The notes under the pieces were generated by a model. That model saw only the letters and a program-made list of their open reading frames with translations. It did no database searches and had not been told where the DNA came from. A stretch of DNA of 64,000 nt from Ligilactobacillus aviarius (GTDB lineage Bacteria > Bacillota > Bacilli > Lactobacillales > Lactobacillaceae): positions 62,001 through 126,000 of the forward strand of contig NZ_LWUD01000051.1 in the NCBI RefSeq assembly GCF_001654615.1. Reading direction: 5' to 3'. This document shows, piece after piece, positions 34,794-45,272 of the stretch (position 1 is the stretch's first letter; each line of letters starts with the position of its first letter). The translations under genes and the position numbers were made by a program.

Positions 34794-37700
34794 TTACTGA
34801 AGGACAACGTTGTCCTTGCCCAGTAATTGAACCAATTTTGCCCTGGTTTGTGCTGAATCACTTAACCAGTACTGCTGCTCCATCACAATTTTTCGTTGCC
34901 GCTGCTTTTCATAAATAATCACTGGAACCGCCCCGTGGTTTTGCCGCATCATTTGTAATAATTGCCGACGAAGAGCCGGACTTAATTGATCGACCCGTAA
35001 ATAATAACAACGATCACTGATTTCAGAACCCCGTTGAATCGTATTTGCAACCAAATTCAGCTTGCCGTTCCGTTCTTGAACCTTACCGGTGATCATCAAA
35101 ACTTCACCCGAATGCAACAGCCCGCCAAATTGAGCAAACTGTTGCGGAAAGACCGTCATTTCGATTTCGCCGGTTGGATCACTGACATCGACAAAGGCCA
35201 TCTGCGTTTGGTTCTTAGTTCGAATCAATTTAACGTGTTTAACATATAGAACCGTCCGCACAAAATTTGTAACTTGAATCTGATTAACCGGAACTGTCCG
35301 GTAAATTTCAATCAGTTTCCGGTATTGATCGATCGGATGCCCGGATACGTACGTTCCAAGATATTCGGCTTCCTTTTCCAATAACTCGTTGGCAGATAAC
35401 CCTGCCGTCGGCGCCGTCTTCTTTGGCATCAACTGTTTCAGCAAATCAACGTTGCCGCCGCTTAACTTAATGCCCTCAAGAATTCCCGGCATTTCCGCAA
35501 GCAAGTGATTGCGATTAGAATCAAACGAATCAAAAGCCCCGGCATAGATCAGGGCTTCCAACGTTTCCTGATTTAAAAACTTATTATCAATGCGCCGAAT
35601 GAAATCGACTAAACCATGGAAATAACCGTTTGTCTTGCGTTCATTCAAAAGCGCTTGAATAAAGTCGATCCGTAGCTTTCGAATACTCCGGAAACCAAAG
35701 TAAATTTCATGATTCTTTAAAATAAAGTAGATTTGACTTTGATTAACGTCTGGTAAATGAACCTGAACCCCGCGTTCGCGCGCTTCCATCACATAATTCC
35801 GCGTCTTTTCAGCGGCACCAACGACGGAATTCAAGACTGCCGCATAAAAGGCCGCCGGATAGTGACATTTAATGTACGCTAACTGAAAGGCTAATTTTGA
35901 ATATGCCACCGAGTGCGACCGGTTAAAGCCGTAGTTTCCAAACCGTTCGATGAATTCGTAAACTTGAACCGCATCCGCCTGAGCGTACCCTTTACTCATC
36001 GCTCCCTGGATAAACTGGTCCCGCATCCGGTCAATTACATCCTGCTTTTTCTTACTCATTGCCCGCCGCAGCAAGTCCGCTTGACCAAGCGTAAAACCGC
36101 CCATTTCGGACGCCACCTGCATAACCTGTTCCTGGTAGACAATAATTCCGTAAGTCAGTTGCAAAATTGGTTTTAACCGCGGATTTGGGTACGTGATCGG
36201 CGCCTGGCCGTTTTTCCGCCGGATAAACTCATCAATATTTTGAATTGGACCCGGGCGGAACAGCGCGTTAGTTGAAACAATATCTTCAAACCGTTGCGGC
36301 CGCAGCTGTTCCAAAACGTTGCGGATTCCGCTTGATTCAAATTGGAAAATTCCCGCAGTATCCGCTTTTTGAAAGACCTGCAGCGTTTGCGGATCCTCCA
36401 GACTGATTTGATGAATGTCAAAATTCCGGTCAAAGTCGCGTTTGACAAAGTGAATCGCATTGTCCAGAATCGTTAAGTTACGTAATCCAAGGAAGTCGAT
36501 TTTTAACAAGCCGACTTCTTCAACTTGTTCCTTCGCAAATTGGGTCAGGTAAATTCCTTCACCGCCGATCTGCACCGGAACAAATTCCCGCAAATCATGA
36601 TCACTCAAAATCACTCCGGCAGCGTGCGTGCTGTACTGCCGCGGCAAGCCTTCAAGGGCCATCGCCGTTTGGTAAATTTTCTGATTTAATTTACTATCAG
36701 CTAACATATTGCGCAACGGTTGTGATTGCTGGTATGCATTCTTTAACGTAACATTGTGCAACCGCGGCATCGCCTTTGACCAATTAGAAATTTCAAATGT
36801 ATTCTGCCCCATTACCCGACTGACATCGCGAATTACCTGCCGGGCATTCAGGTGCGCAAACGTAATGATTTGAGCCATATGGGTTTGCCCGTATTTTTGA
36901 TGAACGTAGTCAATGATCTCATCTCGTTTTTGGTCAGGAATATCCAAGTCGATATCCGGCATTTGCGCCCGCTCTTCATTTAAGAACCGTTCAAACAGCA
37001 AGCCGTACTCGATTGGGTCAACATCGGTAATAAATAAGGTATATGACACCAGTGAACCAGCAGCAGAACCCCGCCCTGGACCCACTAAAATATCATGCGT
37101 ATGGGAGAAATTCGTAACGTCCCAGACGATCAAAAAGTAATCATCAAACCCCATCCGGTGAATGACTTCTAATTCGTGATCAAGCCGTTGCTGATACTGT
37201 TGCGAATCAGCATTCGGAATCTGAGCTAGCCGCTTCTTCAAGCCTTCCTGACAAAGCTGCCGCAGATACGTTGCCGAATCAATTCCATCCGGCGTTGCAT
37301 AATGCGGTAACTGCGTTGGCGGAAATTCAAGGTTGATTTGAATTTGATCAACCACGTTACATGCCGTTTGCCAACAGTCTTCAAGACCCGACTGGGTAAA
37401 TTCTTGATGCAATTCTCCACTTGATTTAAGGTAGTCTTCACCCTTGATCGGGGATGCGAGCTGCTCCGGCATCAACTTTGCATTTGTTCCAATCGCATTT
37501 AAAACCTGCAGATCAAATGCTTCTTCAGGATGAAGATACTTAACTGGCTCATTTGCGATCAATCGAATCCCAACCTGATTTTGAAGCTGGCGCAATCCGT
37601 AAACCAGGTCATCGTCCATTTGCGGGTTAACGCTTAAATAAACATCTTCAGGGCGCCAAAACCGCAATAACTGCTTTACAAAATCAGCTGCCACTTCAAA

Positions 37701-38123
37701 ACTGTGATTGCGGATTCCTGCAAAGACTGGTGATTTCTCAGTAATGATCACCGTTAAATCTTGCGTGAATGCTTGAATTTGATCCAGCGCTAACGGGCCT
37801 TCACCTGCTTCATACCCTTCAACCGTCATCTTGGCCGACGAGATCTTCATTAGATTTTGATAGCCGTTCTTATTTTGCGCTAATAAAATGATTTCTTGGG
37901 GATCCGTCCCCTTACCGTTCAATTGCAATGTTAATCCGATCAACGGCTTAATTCCGACTTTTTGGCACGCATGATAAAAATCAAGCACGCCGTACATTAC
38001 ATTAATATCCGTTAATGCCAATGCCTGATAACCAAGTTCTTTCCCGCGGTTAACATATTCATCGATTTTTAATGTACTCTGCAACAAACTGTAACTGCTG
38101 ATCACTTGTAATGGACTAAACAT
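34794..38123 (-). CDS. dnaE: DNA polymerase III alpha subunit DnaE
   Basis: DnaE-type replicative polymerase, 1109 aa. Order: N-terminal PHP domain (residues about 1-200, ALALTDINVMYGVLDF, GIKPLIGL), the C-family polymerase core with VGPGRGSAAGSLVSY and the catalytic PDIDLDIPD, a helix-hairpin-helix region, and a C-terminal OB fold (RTVLYVKHVKLIRTKNQTQMAFVDVSD). In Firmicutes DnaE works beside PolC, probably on the lagging strand and in primer extension. ATG 38123 is chosen because AAGGAG lies 6 nt upstream; a frame from 38144 includes that site. It is divergent from the DUF2929 gene. Confidence 0.97.
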   Translation of the reverse strand: MFSPLQVISSYSLLQSTLKIDEYVNRGKELGYQALALTDINVMYGVLDFYHACQKVGIKPLIGLTLQLNGKGTDPQEIILLAQNKNGYQNLMKISSAKMTVEGYEAGEGPLALDQIQAFTQDLTVIITEKSPVFAGIRNHSFEVAADFVKQLLRFWRPEDVYLSVNPQMDDDLVYGLRQLQNQVGIRLIANEPVKYLHPEEAFDLQVLNAIGTNAKLMPEQLASPIKGEDYLKSSGELHQEFTQSGLEDCWQTACNVVDQIQINLEFPPTQLPHYATPDGIDSATYLRQLCQEGLKKRLAQIPNADSQQYQQRLDHELEVIHRMGFDDYFLIVWDVTNFSHTHDILVGPGRGSAAGSLVSYTLFITDVDPIEYGLLFERFLNEERAQMPDIDLDIPDQKRDEIIDYVHQKYGQTHMAQIITFAHLNARQVIRDVSRVMGQNTFEISNWSKAMPRLHNVTLKNAYQQSQPLRNMLADSKLNQKIYQTAMALEGLPRQYSTHAAGVILSDHDLREFVPVQIGGEGIYLTQFAKEQVEEVGLLKIDFLGLRNLTILDNAIHFVKRDFDRNFDIHQISLEDPQTLQVFQKADTAGIFQFESSGIRNVLEQLRPQRFEDIVSTNALFRPGPIQNIDEFIRRKNGQAPITYPNPRLKPILQLTYGIIVYQEQVMQVASEMGGFTLGQADLLRRAMSKKKQDVIDRMRDQFIQGAMSKGYAQADAVQVYEFIERFGNYGFNRSHSVAYSKLAFQLAYIKCHYPAAFYAAVLNSVVGAAEKTRNYVMEARERGVQVHLPDVNQSQIYFILKNHEIYFGFRSIRKLRIDFIQALLNERKTNGYFHGLVDFIRRIDNKFLNQETLEALIYAGAFDSFDSNRNHLLAEMPGILEGIKLSGGNVDLLKQLMPKKTAPTAGLSANELLEKEAEYLGTYVSGHPIDQYRKLIEIYRTVPVNQIQVTNFVRTVLYVKHVKLIRTKNQTQMAFVDVSDPTGEIEMTVFPQQFAQFGGLLHSGEVLMITGKVQERNGKLNLVANTIQRGSEISDRCYYLRVDQLSPALRRQLLQMMRQNHGAVPVIIYEKQRQRKIVMEQQYWLSDSAQTRAKLVQLLGKDNVVLQ

Positions 38124-38244
38124 CACAATCTCCTTTCTAATCACTGTTATCCTTATTATATCAGATTCGATAAGATTCTCTTAAAGAACGATTTGAAAAA
38201 TTTATCAAACTATACTAGACTACAAGTAAAGAGGTGTTGTTAAC

Positions 38245-38442
38245 ATGTTAAAACAACTTACAATTCTCTTTTGGTGCGCAATTTATGGTGAAGTATTCGG
38301 ATACATTATTTCCGCTTTGAATGGTGCTCCATTCAACTTTGTAACAAGCGGCTTGATCCCAATGATTGCCGGCTGGATCTTAATTAATTTTGTATCGATG
38401 TTTCTTAAAGCACCAAACGCCAAAGAAGAAGATAAAAAGTAA
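38245..38442 (+). CDS. DUF2929 family small membrane protein (YjzD-like)
   Basis: Protein of 65 aa with two membrane segments (LTILFWCAIYGEVFGYIISAL and FVTSGLIPMIAGWILINFVSMFL) and a charged tail. It matches the DUF2929/YjzD family, which is often found next to dnaE in lactobacilli. GAGG precedes ATG 38245. Function is unknown. Confidence 0.85.
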   Translation: MLKQLTILFWCAIYGEVFGYIISALNGAPFNFVTSGLIPMIAGWILINFVSMFLKAPNAKEEDKK

Positions 38443-38475
38443 AGGCTGCGATTTACCGCAACCTTTATTTTTTAT
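38441..38475 (+). terminator. terminator of the DUF2929 gene
   Basis: Arms AAAGGCTGCG and CGCAACCTTT with one mismatch are followed by TATTTTTT on the plus strand, directly at the stop codon. Confidence 0.75.
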
Positions 38476-39362
38476 GAAAGAATTTTGATAATTTACCAAG
38501 CAAATAAATTGATTTTTCTCATATTTTAGTTTACATATATAAAAGTAATTATCAGCGTGCTAAAATAAGACCTGCTGGCGGGTAAAAACCAGCAGGCCTC
38601 TGTGAGTAAGCTATTCAGTCTTGCTGGAGACATTCAAAACAAGACTGACACAGTATAAGAGATTTAGAAAAGGGATTTCTGGGCATGAAATCCCTTTTCC
38701 AGTATAAAATTGTAACGTAATTTAAAAACGACCTCAATCATATTATTGTTAAGATTTAGCGACTGATCGTTCGCACTATTTTGAAATCCAAAATATTATT
38801 TAATTAATTTTTAAAGACTTAATATCGATTTATTTAAATTTTAATTATTTAGTTGATTTTAATTAGGATTCAAAAGAAAGTTAATATCTTTTTAGATAAA
38901 TCATTATTAATTTTCAGATTGCTAATAAGATCTTTCTCTTTTTATTTAAATTTGTATAAAATGGTAAAGAAATTCAAGAGAATCATCCCAATTTTGGTTT
39001 GGTTTTTAATTGATTTTTAAAATCATTCATGTAAAATAAATTTTGTGCAATCGGTTGCACTAAAAATTCCTCTCTTATAACTTTATTTCACTAAGTATCT
39101 CTTCCAGTATTACATAGATACTTGCTCTTACTCATTAAAAGCCCTATATAATGTAAAAGGACATAAGAGAGTTATGAGAAGTTCGCAATGAACTTCTTTT
39201 TATTTTGAATTTAATGTGAAAAATTTGTAATTTAAATAAACATTTTCCTGATATGTGTTGCTTATTTTTAGTAATTGATTTACTATTGAAAGTGGTTAGA
39301 AACTCAACTAGCCCTATAAAGATGAATCTTCATAGATACTTTATAGTTTTGCTTAACGTTAT
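38476..39362. other. 890-bp gene-free region with several strong hairpins
   Basis: No frame here looks coding on either strand. The block 38569-38700 holds three consecutive hairpins (annotated separately). At 39176-39206 a hairpin GAAGTTCG/GAACTTC with a T5 run on the plus strand is preceded by TATAAT (39147-39152), so a very short transcript is possible. The remainder is AT-rich and unremarkable. Confidence 0.6.
38569..38700. ncRNA. candidate structured RNA, three tandem hairpins, strand uncertain
   Basis: Consecutive stems: CCTGCTGG/CCAGCAGG (38571-38596), CAGTCTTG/CAAGACTG closed further by CTGTG/CACAG (38600-38653), and AAAAGGGATTTC/GAAATCCCTTTT (38668-38698). The first could terminate a minus-strand transcript (T-rich after it), the last a plus-strand one. 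No protein frame and no known RNA family was recognised. The promoter is unclear on both strands. Confidence 0.45.
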
Positions 39363-39363
39363 G

Positions 39364-39396
39364 AAAGAAGCTGGACAACTTTGTCCAGCTTCTTTT
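39364..39396. terminator. bidirectional terminator
   Basis: Very strong hairpin with arms AAAGAAGCTGGACAA and TTGTCCAGCTTCTTT flanked by T and A runs. It ends the minus-strand gene at 39401 and any transcript leaving the gene-free region on the plus strand. Confidence 0.88.
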
Positions 39397-39400
39397 TCGT

Positions 39401-39739
39401 TTAATTTGATTTTTTCACATCTTCAATAACGCGTTGATTCAACCTTCCAATGCGATATAGCATCAGCATTAAGCTCTTTTCCAAAGCTAACACGTCCGGA
39501 ACCGCAACATAATGCAACGTCTGATCATCGTCTAATGAGCTTAATTCAATTCTCAAATTTTCGTTCGCTGCGATCCGACTAAACCCTTTGATCAACGTTT
39601 TCCGGGTCCCGATATAAACAATAAAATACCCATATTCGTTTTTGATGCGAATAGGATATAATCCGTCGACTAATCCAAGTTCACTCTTTTTAAGCTTTGT
39701 TTGGGTTAATAACTCCATTAAATCCTTATTTAATTCCAA
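39401..39739 (-). CDS. hypothetical protein
   Basis: Protein of 112 aa, not recognised. It contains a beta-rich middle (GLYPIRIKNEYGYFIVYIGTRKTLIKGFSRI) and a helical C-terminus (LALEKSLMLMLYRIGRLNQRVIEDVKK). There is no signal or membrane segment. The start is a TTG at 39739 with GGGAG 8 nt upstream. Monocistronic with a strong terminator. Confidence 0.6.
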   Translation of the reverse strand: MELNKDLMELLTQTKLKKSELGLVDGLYPIRIKNEYGYFIVYIGTRKTLIKGFSRIAANENLRIELSSLDDDQTLHYVAVPDVLALEKSLMLMLYRIGRLNQRVIEDVKKSN

Positions 39740-39840
39740 CTTTCCCGCTCCCTTACCTGTGGTAGGTTCAGTTTACCGGAATTGTTTTGGAATGGAAAGT
39801 AGATTGAAAAGGATTAATATATTTTTAAATAATTGACCTT

Positions 39841-40359
39841 TTAATTGTCGTTAATTGAACGTCCTTCGCTTCTTAGTTTTTCATAATACGTTTGAATTTC
39901 ACCTGAACCTAAGAATGGACGAATTTCACTAAAGTGTTGATCGATATAATTATGCGCTTGATCTGCCGTATAACCGCATTTTTTAATTAAATATGATGTA
40001 ACCGTATAGCCGCTATTCCATAACTCATGAATATTATGATAGCCGGCAAAAGTATGATTACTTGCGTTATATAACTCACCGTTTCCTTGGTTATTTGCTA
40101 CCACTGAAGACCGTGAATTAATATTATTAGTTAACCGACTACTAAACTCAACCTGATTTTGACTTTCTGATGATTCACTTTGCAAACTTTCGCTGTTTAA
40201 TTTGTTTGAGCTTAAAGACTTGGTTTCAGAACTTTTTTGACTTACCCGAACCGTTTCTTGATTTTCATGATGATGAGTATAAACCGAATAGCCACCTGCT
40301 CCAATTACTGAACCGCCAACTAAACATAATAAACCTATTCCGAATTTACCTAATCCCAT
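39841..40359 (-). CDS. hypothetical secreted or membrane-anchored protein, Ser-rich
   Basis: Protein of 172 aa. An N-terminal hydrophobic anchor (FGIGLLCLVGGSVIGAGGY) is followed by a Ser/Asn/Glu-rich linker (about 40-90) and a C-terminal domain with SNHTFAGYHNIHELWNSGYTV and CGYTADQAHNYIDQHFSEIRPF. ATG 40359 follows AGGAG by 8 nt; the frame opens earlier at 40410 without support. The C-terminal domain is probably outside the membrane. Function unknown. Confidence 0.65.
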   Translation of the reverse strand: MGLGKFGIGLLCLVGGSVIGAGGYSVYTHHHENQETVRVSQKSSETKSLSSNKLNSESLQSESSESQNQVEFSSRLTNNINSRSSVVANNQGNGELYNASNHTFAGYHNIHELWNSGYTVTSYLIKKCGYTADQAHNYIDQHFSEIRPFLGSGEIQTYYEKLRSEGRSINDN

Positions 40360-40493
40360 AGTATCTTCTCCTAACTTCAATTTAACCCTTAAACCTTTCA
40401 GCGACCCCAACGTAAAGAGTTAAATTGATAATTAATATTTATAATAAAATTAATTATAAATAGGATTTACTAATATCAAATTCAGAAAGCATT

Positions 40494-40524
40494 AAAAAAA
40501 GGGTAAGTTTAGCACTTATCCTCT
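40494..40524 (-). terminator. terminator of clpB
   Basis: Arms AGGATAAG and CTTACCCT with one mismatch are followed by T7 on the minus strand, right after the clpB stop. Confidence 0.75.
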
Positions 40525-40528
40525 TTCA

Positions 40529-43132
40529 TTATTCCGCCTGATCATCCTCAGCCTTAAATACCAAATTATCATTTGCACCCAGGCCAATCGTAACGACACT
40601 GTGTGGCATTACTTTGCCGGCAATAATCTCCTTGGCCAATGGCGTTTCCACATGGGTCGTAATGAAGCGTTGCAATGGCCGCGCACCGTATGCTGGATCG
40701 TAACCTTCCTTGGCGATCCACTTCCGCGCGTCATCATTAATCTTCAATTCAATTTCTTGTGAACTTAGGCGCGCTGATAACTGGCCGATAAACTTATCAA
40801 CGATCTTTTCAATGGCGTCAAAGGTTAATGGACTAAATGTAATAATGTCGTCGATCCGGTTCAAGAATTCAGGCTTGAAGTGGGCTTGAGCCAGTTTCAT
40901 GACCTGTTCCTTGGTTTCCGGCGAAATGACGCCGTCTTCCTTGACATTATCCAATAAAATCTCAGATCCGAGGTTCGACGTCATGATCAAAATCGTATTC
41001 TTAAAATCAACCGTCCGGCCTTGGCCATCCGTTAACCGCCCGTCATCTAAGACTTGAAGCAAAATGTTGAAGACGTCTGGATGCGCCTTTTCAATTTCAT
41101 CAAACAATACGATCGTGTACGGGTTGCGGCGAACCGCTTCGGTCAACTGACCGCCCTCTTCATAGCCGACATAGCCGGGAGCGGCCCCAACAAGCCGGGA
41201 TACTGATGCTTTTTCCATGTATTCACTCATGTCGATCCGCACCATGTGCTTTTCAGAATCAAATAAATTCTCTGCAAGCGCCTTGGCAAGTTCGGTCTTC
41301 CCAACCCCGGTTGGTCCAAGGAACATAAATGATCCTAATGGCTTTGATGGATCTTGCAAGCCGGCCCGCGAACGCAAAACAGCATTCGCAACGGCATCAA
41401 CGGCTTCATCTTGACCAATGACCCGTTGGTGCAAACTATCAGCCAAGTGAAGCAATTTTTCCCGTTCGCCCTGAACTAATTTAGCAACCGGAATACCAGT
41501 TTCCCGGCTAACGACCGCTGCGATTTCATTTTCGGTAACGGATTCTTCAACCAGCCATTCATCCGGCCGGTCTGACTTTTCAAGGTCTTGCAATTCCTTC
41601 TCCAACGTTGGAATCGTTCCGTGTTGCAACTTTGCAGCCTTTTCCAAATCATAACTGCTTTCTGCATTTTCCAATTCATGCTTGGCTTTATCCAATTCAG
41701 CTTTTTTGTCGCTGACCTTTTGAATATCGGCCTTTTCGTTTTCCCACTTTAATTTCAACTGGTTGACCTTTTCGCGGGTATCAGCTAATTCCTTTTGCAG
41801 TTCTGCCAAGCGTTTCTTCGAAGCACTGTCAGTTTCCTTCTTTAAGGCTGCTTCTTCAACTTCCTGCCGCATTAATTGCCGGGTAGCCTGATCAAGTTCA
41901 TTCGGCATTGAATTCATTTCCACTTGAATTTCAGCACAGGCTTCGTCAACTAAATCGATGGCCTTATCTGGCAAATAGCGATCCGTAATGTACCGGTTTG
42001 ATAACGTTGCAGCTGCCACCAGCGCATTATCATGGATTCGAACTCCGTGGTGAATTTCATACCGTTCCTTCAAGCCCCGTAAAATCGAAATTGTATCTTC
42101 AACAGATGGTTCTTTAACAAGTACCTTTTGGAACCGCCGTTCAAGCGCCTTGTCCTTTTCAACGTATTCGCGGTATTCGTCTAAGGTCGTTGCGCCGATC
42201 AAATGCAGTTCACCCCGCGCAAGCATCGGCTTCAGTAAGTTGCCGGCATCCATGCTGCCTTCGGTTTTCCCGGCGCCGACAATGTTATGGATTTCGTCAA
42301 TAAAGAGAATAATTTGCCCTTCGCTCTTTTGAACTTCCTTTAACACTGCCTTTAACCGTTCTTCAAATTCACCGCGGTACTTTGCCCCCGCGATCAATGA
42401 TCCCATATCAAGCGAGAAAATCGTCTTATTCTTCAGATTTTCCGGCACATCGTTTTTCGCAATTCGTTGGGCTAAACCTTCAACGATCGCCGTTTTCCCG
42501 ACACCGGGTTCCCCGATCAAGACCGGATTATTTTTACTTTTCCGTGAAAGGATCCGAATCACGTCACGAATTTCGTCATCGCGGCCGATGATCGGATCTT
42601 GCTTGCCGCTGCGGGCCTGCTTTACTAAATCAACCCCATATTTTTCAAGGGCCTTATACTGTTCTTCCTGATTTTTACTTGTCACGTGCTCACCGCCTCG
42701 TAAATCATCAATAATTTGTTTTAACTTTTCCTTCGTAACGCCATGATTTTCAAGGAAAAGTTTGAATGGATTGTACTGCAGATCCATTAATGCCAAAATC
42801 AACGTGTCAACCGCGACAAATTCGTCGCCAAGTTGCTTTTTCAATTCGTCGGCTTTCTGCATTAATTGGAAAAGGTTTTGACTCAAAGTCTGACCGTATT
42901 GAACATTCCCCTCAATTGAAGAAATTTGATCAATTTCATGGTCAAGTTCTTGATTGACTTCCTTTAAATTCAGTCCTGCCTTTTGGTAAATATCTTCGCC
43001 TAAATTTCCCGGTTGAACCAGATACTTAAACAAATGCGGAATGTCGATTTCCTGCTGGTGACGGGTAATCGCAATTTGTTGGGCTTCCGCGATCGCATCT
43101 TGAACTGCTTGGGTAATACTGTCATTATTCAT
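40529..43132 (-). CDS. clpB: ATP-dependent disaggregase ClpB
   Basis: Hsp100 disaggregase, 867 aa. Clp N-domain (1-150), first AAA+ with GEPGVGKT and [13 protein letters not shown], the coiled-coil middle domain (about 400-530) that docks DnaK, then second AAA+ with [17 protein letters not shown] and a C-terminal RPLQRFI region. It rescues aggregated proteins with DnaK/DnaJ, encoded nearby. ATG 43132 is preferred to GTG 43141, since GGAG lies 8 nt before the former and overlaps the latter. No clear CtsR heptad repeat or CIRCE was seen upstream. Confidence 0.97.
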   Translation of the reverse strand: MNNDSITQAVQDAIAEAQQIAITRHQQEIDIPHLFKYLVQPGNLGEDIYQKAGLNLKEVNQELDHEIDQISSIEGNVQYGQTLSQNLFQLMQKADELKKQLGDEFVAVDTLILALMDLQYNPFKLFLENHGVTKEKLKQIIDDLRGGEHVTSKNQEEQYKALEKYGVDLVKQARSGKQDPIIGRDDEIRDVIRILSRKSKNNPVLIGEPGVGKTAIVEGLAQRIAKNDVPENLKNKTIFSLDMGSLIAGAKYRGEFEERLKAVLKEVQKSEGQIILFIDEIHNIVGAGKTEGSMDAGNLLKPMLARGELHLIGATTLDEYREYVEKDKALERRFQKVLVKEPSVEDTISILRGLKERYEIHHGVRIHDNALVAAATLSNRYITDRYLPDKAIDLVDEACAEIQVEMNSMPNELDQATRQLMRQEVEEAALKKETDSASKKRLAELQKELADTREKVNQLKLKWENEKADIQKVSDKKAELDKAKHELENAESSYDLEKAAKLQHGTIPTLEKELQDLEKSDRPDEWLVEESVTENEIAAVVSRETGIPVAKLVQGEREKLLHLADSLHQRVIGQDEAVDAVANAVLRSRAGLQDPSKPLGSFMFLGPTGVGKTELAKALAENLFDSEKHMVRIDMSEYMEKASVSRLVGAAPGYVGYEEGGQLTEAVRRNPYTIVLFDEIEKAHPDVFNILLQVLDDGRLTDGQGRTVDFKNTILIMTSNLGSEILLDNVKEDGVISPETKEQVMKLAQAHFKPEFLNRIDDIITFSPLTFDAIEKIVDKFIGQLSARLSSQEIELKINDDARKWIAKEGYDPAYGARPLQRFITTHVETPLAKEIIAGKVMPHSVVTIGLGANDNLVFKAEDDQAE

Positions 43133-43243
43133 TTGATTCACTCCAATCGTTAATATAGTTAAAATAACTTCTTATGCTAAATTTTGTAAATTTCAATTTC
43201 TATGCTATAATCTTACAATTAGTAAGTGATAGGTGGTAATTTT

Positions 43244-43978
43244 ATGGTTTTGAGTTATTTAATGCTTGCAATCATTGTTTTTATTGCTGCCCTTGTTCAA
43301 AGTACCAGCGGATTCGGCTTTGGAATCATCTTCATGGCCATCATGCCGCTGATTTTACCTTACAAGGAATGCAACGTTTTAACCTTAGCGACCGTCCTTT
43401 GCTTACAGGCTTATACCGTCATTAAGTTTCGCCGGCACATCAACTACCGGATGGTCATCGTTCCGGCAATTGCCGCTTTGATTTTCGGAAGTATCGGCGT
43501 GCACTTAATGATCAGCATGAGCGGGACCGCAATGAACTTTGTTTTAGGAATTTTCCTTTGGGTGCTTGCATTTTACTTAATTTTTCTTGCAAGCCGGGTT
43601 CATCTTAAGAAAAATCCAATTACTGGATTCTTCGCCGGTTCCTTCGGCGGTTTTATGGATGGCATGTTTGCCATCGGAGGACCGCCAATGGTTGCCTACT
43701 TCGATTCGGTCATGAACGATCCGATGGAATACCAAGCAACCTTGCAACTTTACTTTATGATCACGACCGTGAATGTTCTGTTCAATAACATTATTTGCGG
43801 AAACTTCACTGCTAAGTTAGTTGCACCCCTTTCAATTTCAATCGTTTGCTGCTTAGTCGGCACAACGTTGGGAATGCACTTTACGCAGAAAATTTCGATG
43901 AAGCTTGTACGCAAATTGGCATACACCGTGATGTTGCTTGCAGGTGCATATCACATTATCAAAGGATTTATTGGTTAA
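43244..43978 (+). CDS. TSUP family (TauE/SafE-like) membrane transporter
   Basis: Integral membrane protein of 244 aa with about seven or eight hydrophobic segments. It has the TSUP signature STSGFGFGIIFMAIMPLI near the N-terminus and a second half-repeat AGSFGGFMDGMFAIGGPPMVAYF. TSUP proteins export sulfite, sulfoacetate or related organic anions; the substrate here is unknown. ATG 43244 follows AGGTGG by 7 nt. It is divergent from clpB, convergent with dnaJ and followed by a bidirectional terminator. Confidence 0.88.
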   Translation: MVLSYLMLAIIVFIAALVQSTSGFGFGIIFMAIMPLILPYKECNVLTLATVLCLQAYTVIKFRRHINYRMVIVPAIAALIFGSIGVHLMISMSGTAMNFVLGIFLWVLAFYLIFLASRVHLKKNPITGFFAGSFGGFMDGMFAIGGPPMVAYFDSVMNDPMEYQATLQLYFMITTVNVLFNNIICGNFTAKLVAPLSISIVCCLVGTTLGMHFTQKISMKLVRKLAYTVMLLAGAYHIIKGFIG

Positions 43979-43991
43979 AAACAATGATTAC

Positions 43992-44029
43992 AAAATGAGG
44001 CTGAGACATATGTCCCGGCCTCATTTTTT
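43992..44029. terminator. bidirectional terminator between the TSUP gene and dnaJ
   Basis: Arms AAAATGAGGC and GCCTCATTTT enclose an inner GACATATGTC stem and are flanked by T and A runs. Confidence 0.88.
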
Positions 44030-44038
44030 CATCACTTT

Positions 44039-45166
44039 TTAGAATTTATCTTTTAACTTGTCAAAGAACCCTTCATTGACCTTTTCATTTGATGCTTTCG
44101 CATACAACTTCAAAGCTTCGCGTTGGCCCTTGTTCAACTTCTTTGGAATCTGAACATGAACGGTAACTTTTTCATCGCCGTTACCTGAACCACGCAATTT
44201 CGGTGCTCCTTTACCTTTCAACCGGAAAGTTGTTCCCGACTGTGTTCCGGCCGGAATGTTCAATTTCACATCCCCGTGAACCGTCTTGACTTGAATTTCT
44301 GAACCAAGCGTTGCCTGAACAAAGCTGATTGGTTGATCAAGGTAAATCTCAGCACCGTCACGTTTAAAGGTCTTACTTGGAGCAACACTGAAGATGATGA
44401 ATAAGTCACCATAAGGGCCGCCGTTATAACCGGCTTCACCTTGACCTTGCAAGCGCATTTGGTTACCATCTTCCACTCCGGCAGGAACGGTTACTTCAAC
44501 CGCATGCTTTTCGCTTACCCGACCAGTTCCATGACATGTTGGGCATTTTTCCTTGATTTCTTTTCCGGTTCCATGACAAACATCACATTCTTGTTGGGTC
44601 ATCATGCGGCCAAGCGGCGTTTGCCGTTCAACTTGAATAACTCCCCGTCCGTGACATTTTGAACATGTGACTGGTGACGTCCCCGGTTTGGCCCCCGAAC
44701 CATTACAGTTCTTGCAAACGGCTTCCCGGTTGTATTCGATTTCGGTCTTCTTGCCGAAGATTCCTTCTTCAAAGGTCAAATGCATTTCATATTGCAGATC
44801 CCGACCTTGCCGTGGAGCATTCTGATTCCGGGCACCGCCGCCACCAAAGAATGAACCGAAAATATCTTCAAAGCCGCCAGCACCGCCGAAATTGCTGAAA
44901 CCGCCAAAGTCGCCGTAACCACCGGCACCGCCGCCACCAAATCCTTGGTCGCCAGTCGTTCCGAATTGATCGTATTGAGCTTTCTTTTGCGGATCACTCA
45001 GAATTTCGTAAGCTTCATTGACTTCTTTGAATTTTTCTTCCGCCCCTGGTTCATGGTTCAAATCAGGGTGATATTTCTTTGAAAGTTTTCGATAAGCCTT
45101 TTTGATTTCAGCATCAGACGCATCCTTGCTGACACCTAAAACCTCATATGGGTCTTTTTGAGCCAT
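44039..45166 (-). CDS. dnaJ: chaperone DnaJ
   Basis: Type I Hsp40 co-chaperone, 375 aa. J domain (1-70) with the HPD triplet in [10 protein letters not shown], a Gly/Phe-rich linker (about 75-115), four CxxCxGxG zinc motifs ([32 protein letters not shown]), and the C-terminal substrate domain. It stimulates DnaK ATPase and delivers clients. It is the last gene of the hrcA-grpE-dnaK-dnaJ cluster, but an intrinsic terminator lies between dnaK and dnaJ. Confidence 0.98.
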   Translation of the reverse strand: MAQKDPYEVLGVSKDASDAEIKKAYRKLSKKYHPDLNHEPGAEEKFKEVNEAYEILSDPQKKAQYDQFGTTGDQGFGGGGAGGYGDFGGFSNFGGAGGFEDIFGSFFGGGGARNQNAPRQGRDLQYEMHLTFEEGIFGKKTEIEYNREAVCKNCNGSGAKPGTSPVTCSKCHGRGVIQVERQTPLGRMMTQQECDVCHGTGKEIKEKCPTCHGTGRVSEKHAVEVTVPAGVEDGNQMRLQGQGEAGYNGGPYGDLFIIFSVAPSKTFKRDGAEIYLDQPISFVQATLGSEIQVKTVHGDVKLNIPAGTQSGTTFRLKGKGAPKLRGSGNGDEKVTVHVQIPKKLNKGQREALKLYAKASNEKVNEGFFDKLKDKF

Positions 45167-45220
45167 TGTTTTCCTCCAACTTTTTCTTAATCTCTGTTTT
45201 AGCCTACCATTTGTTAAAAT

Positions 45221-45255
45221 AAAAAGTCAAAGACCAAAGCGGACTTTGACTTTTT
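45221..45255 (-). terminator. terminator-like hairpin between dnaK and dnaJ
   Basis: Arms AAAAAGTCAAAG and CTTTGACTTTTT on the minus strand with a T-rich tail. It would reduce dnaJ expression relative to dnaK or force a separate dnaJ promoter. Confidence 0.8.
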
Positions 45256-45272
45256 ATCCGATTAAATGACAA

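Noticed and set aside
43133-43243. CtsR or CIRCE box between clpB and the TSUP gene
   Set aside because: Neither the CtsR heptad pair nor a CIRCE inverted repeat is readable there.
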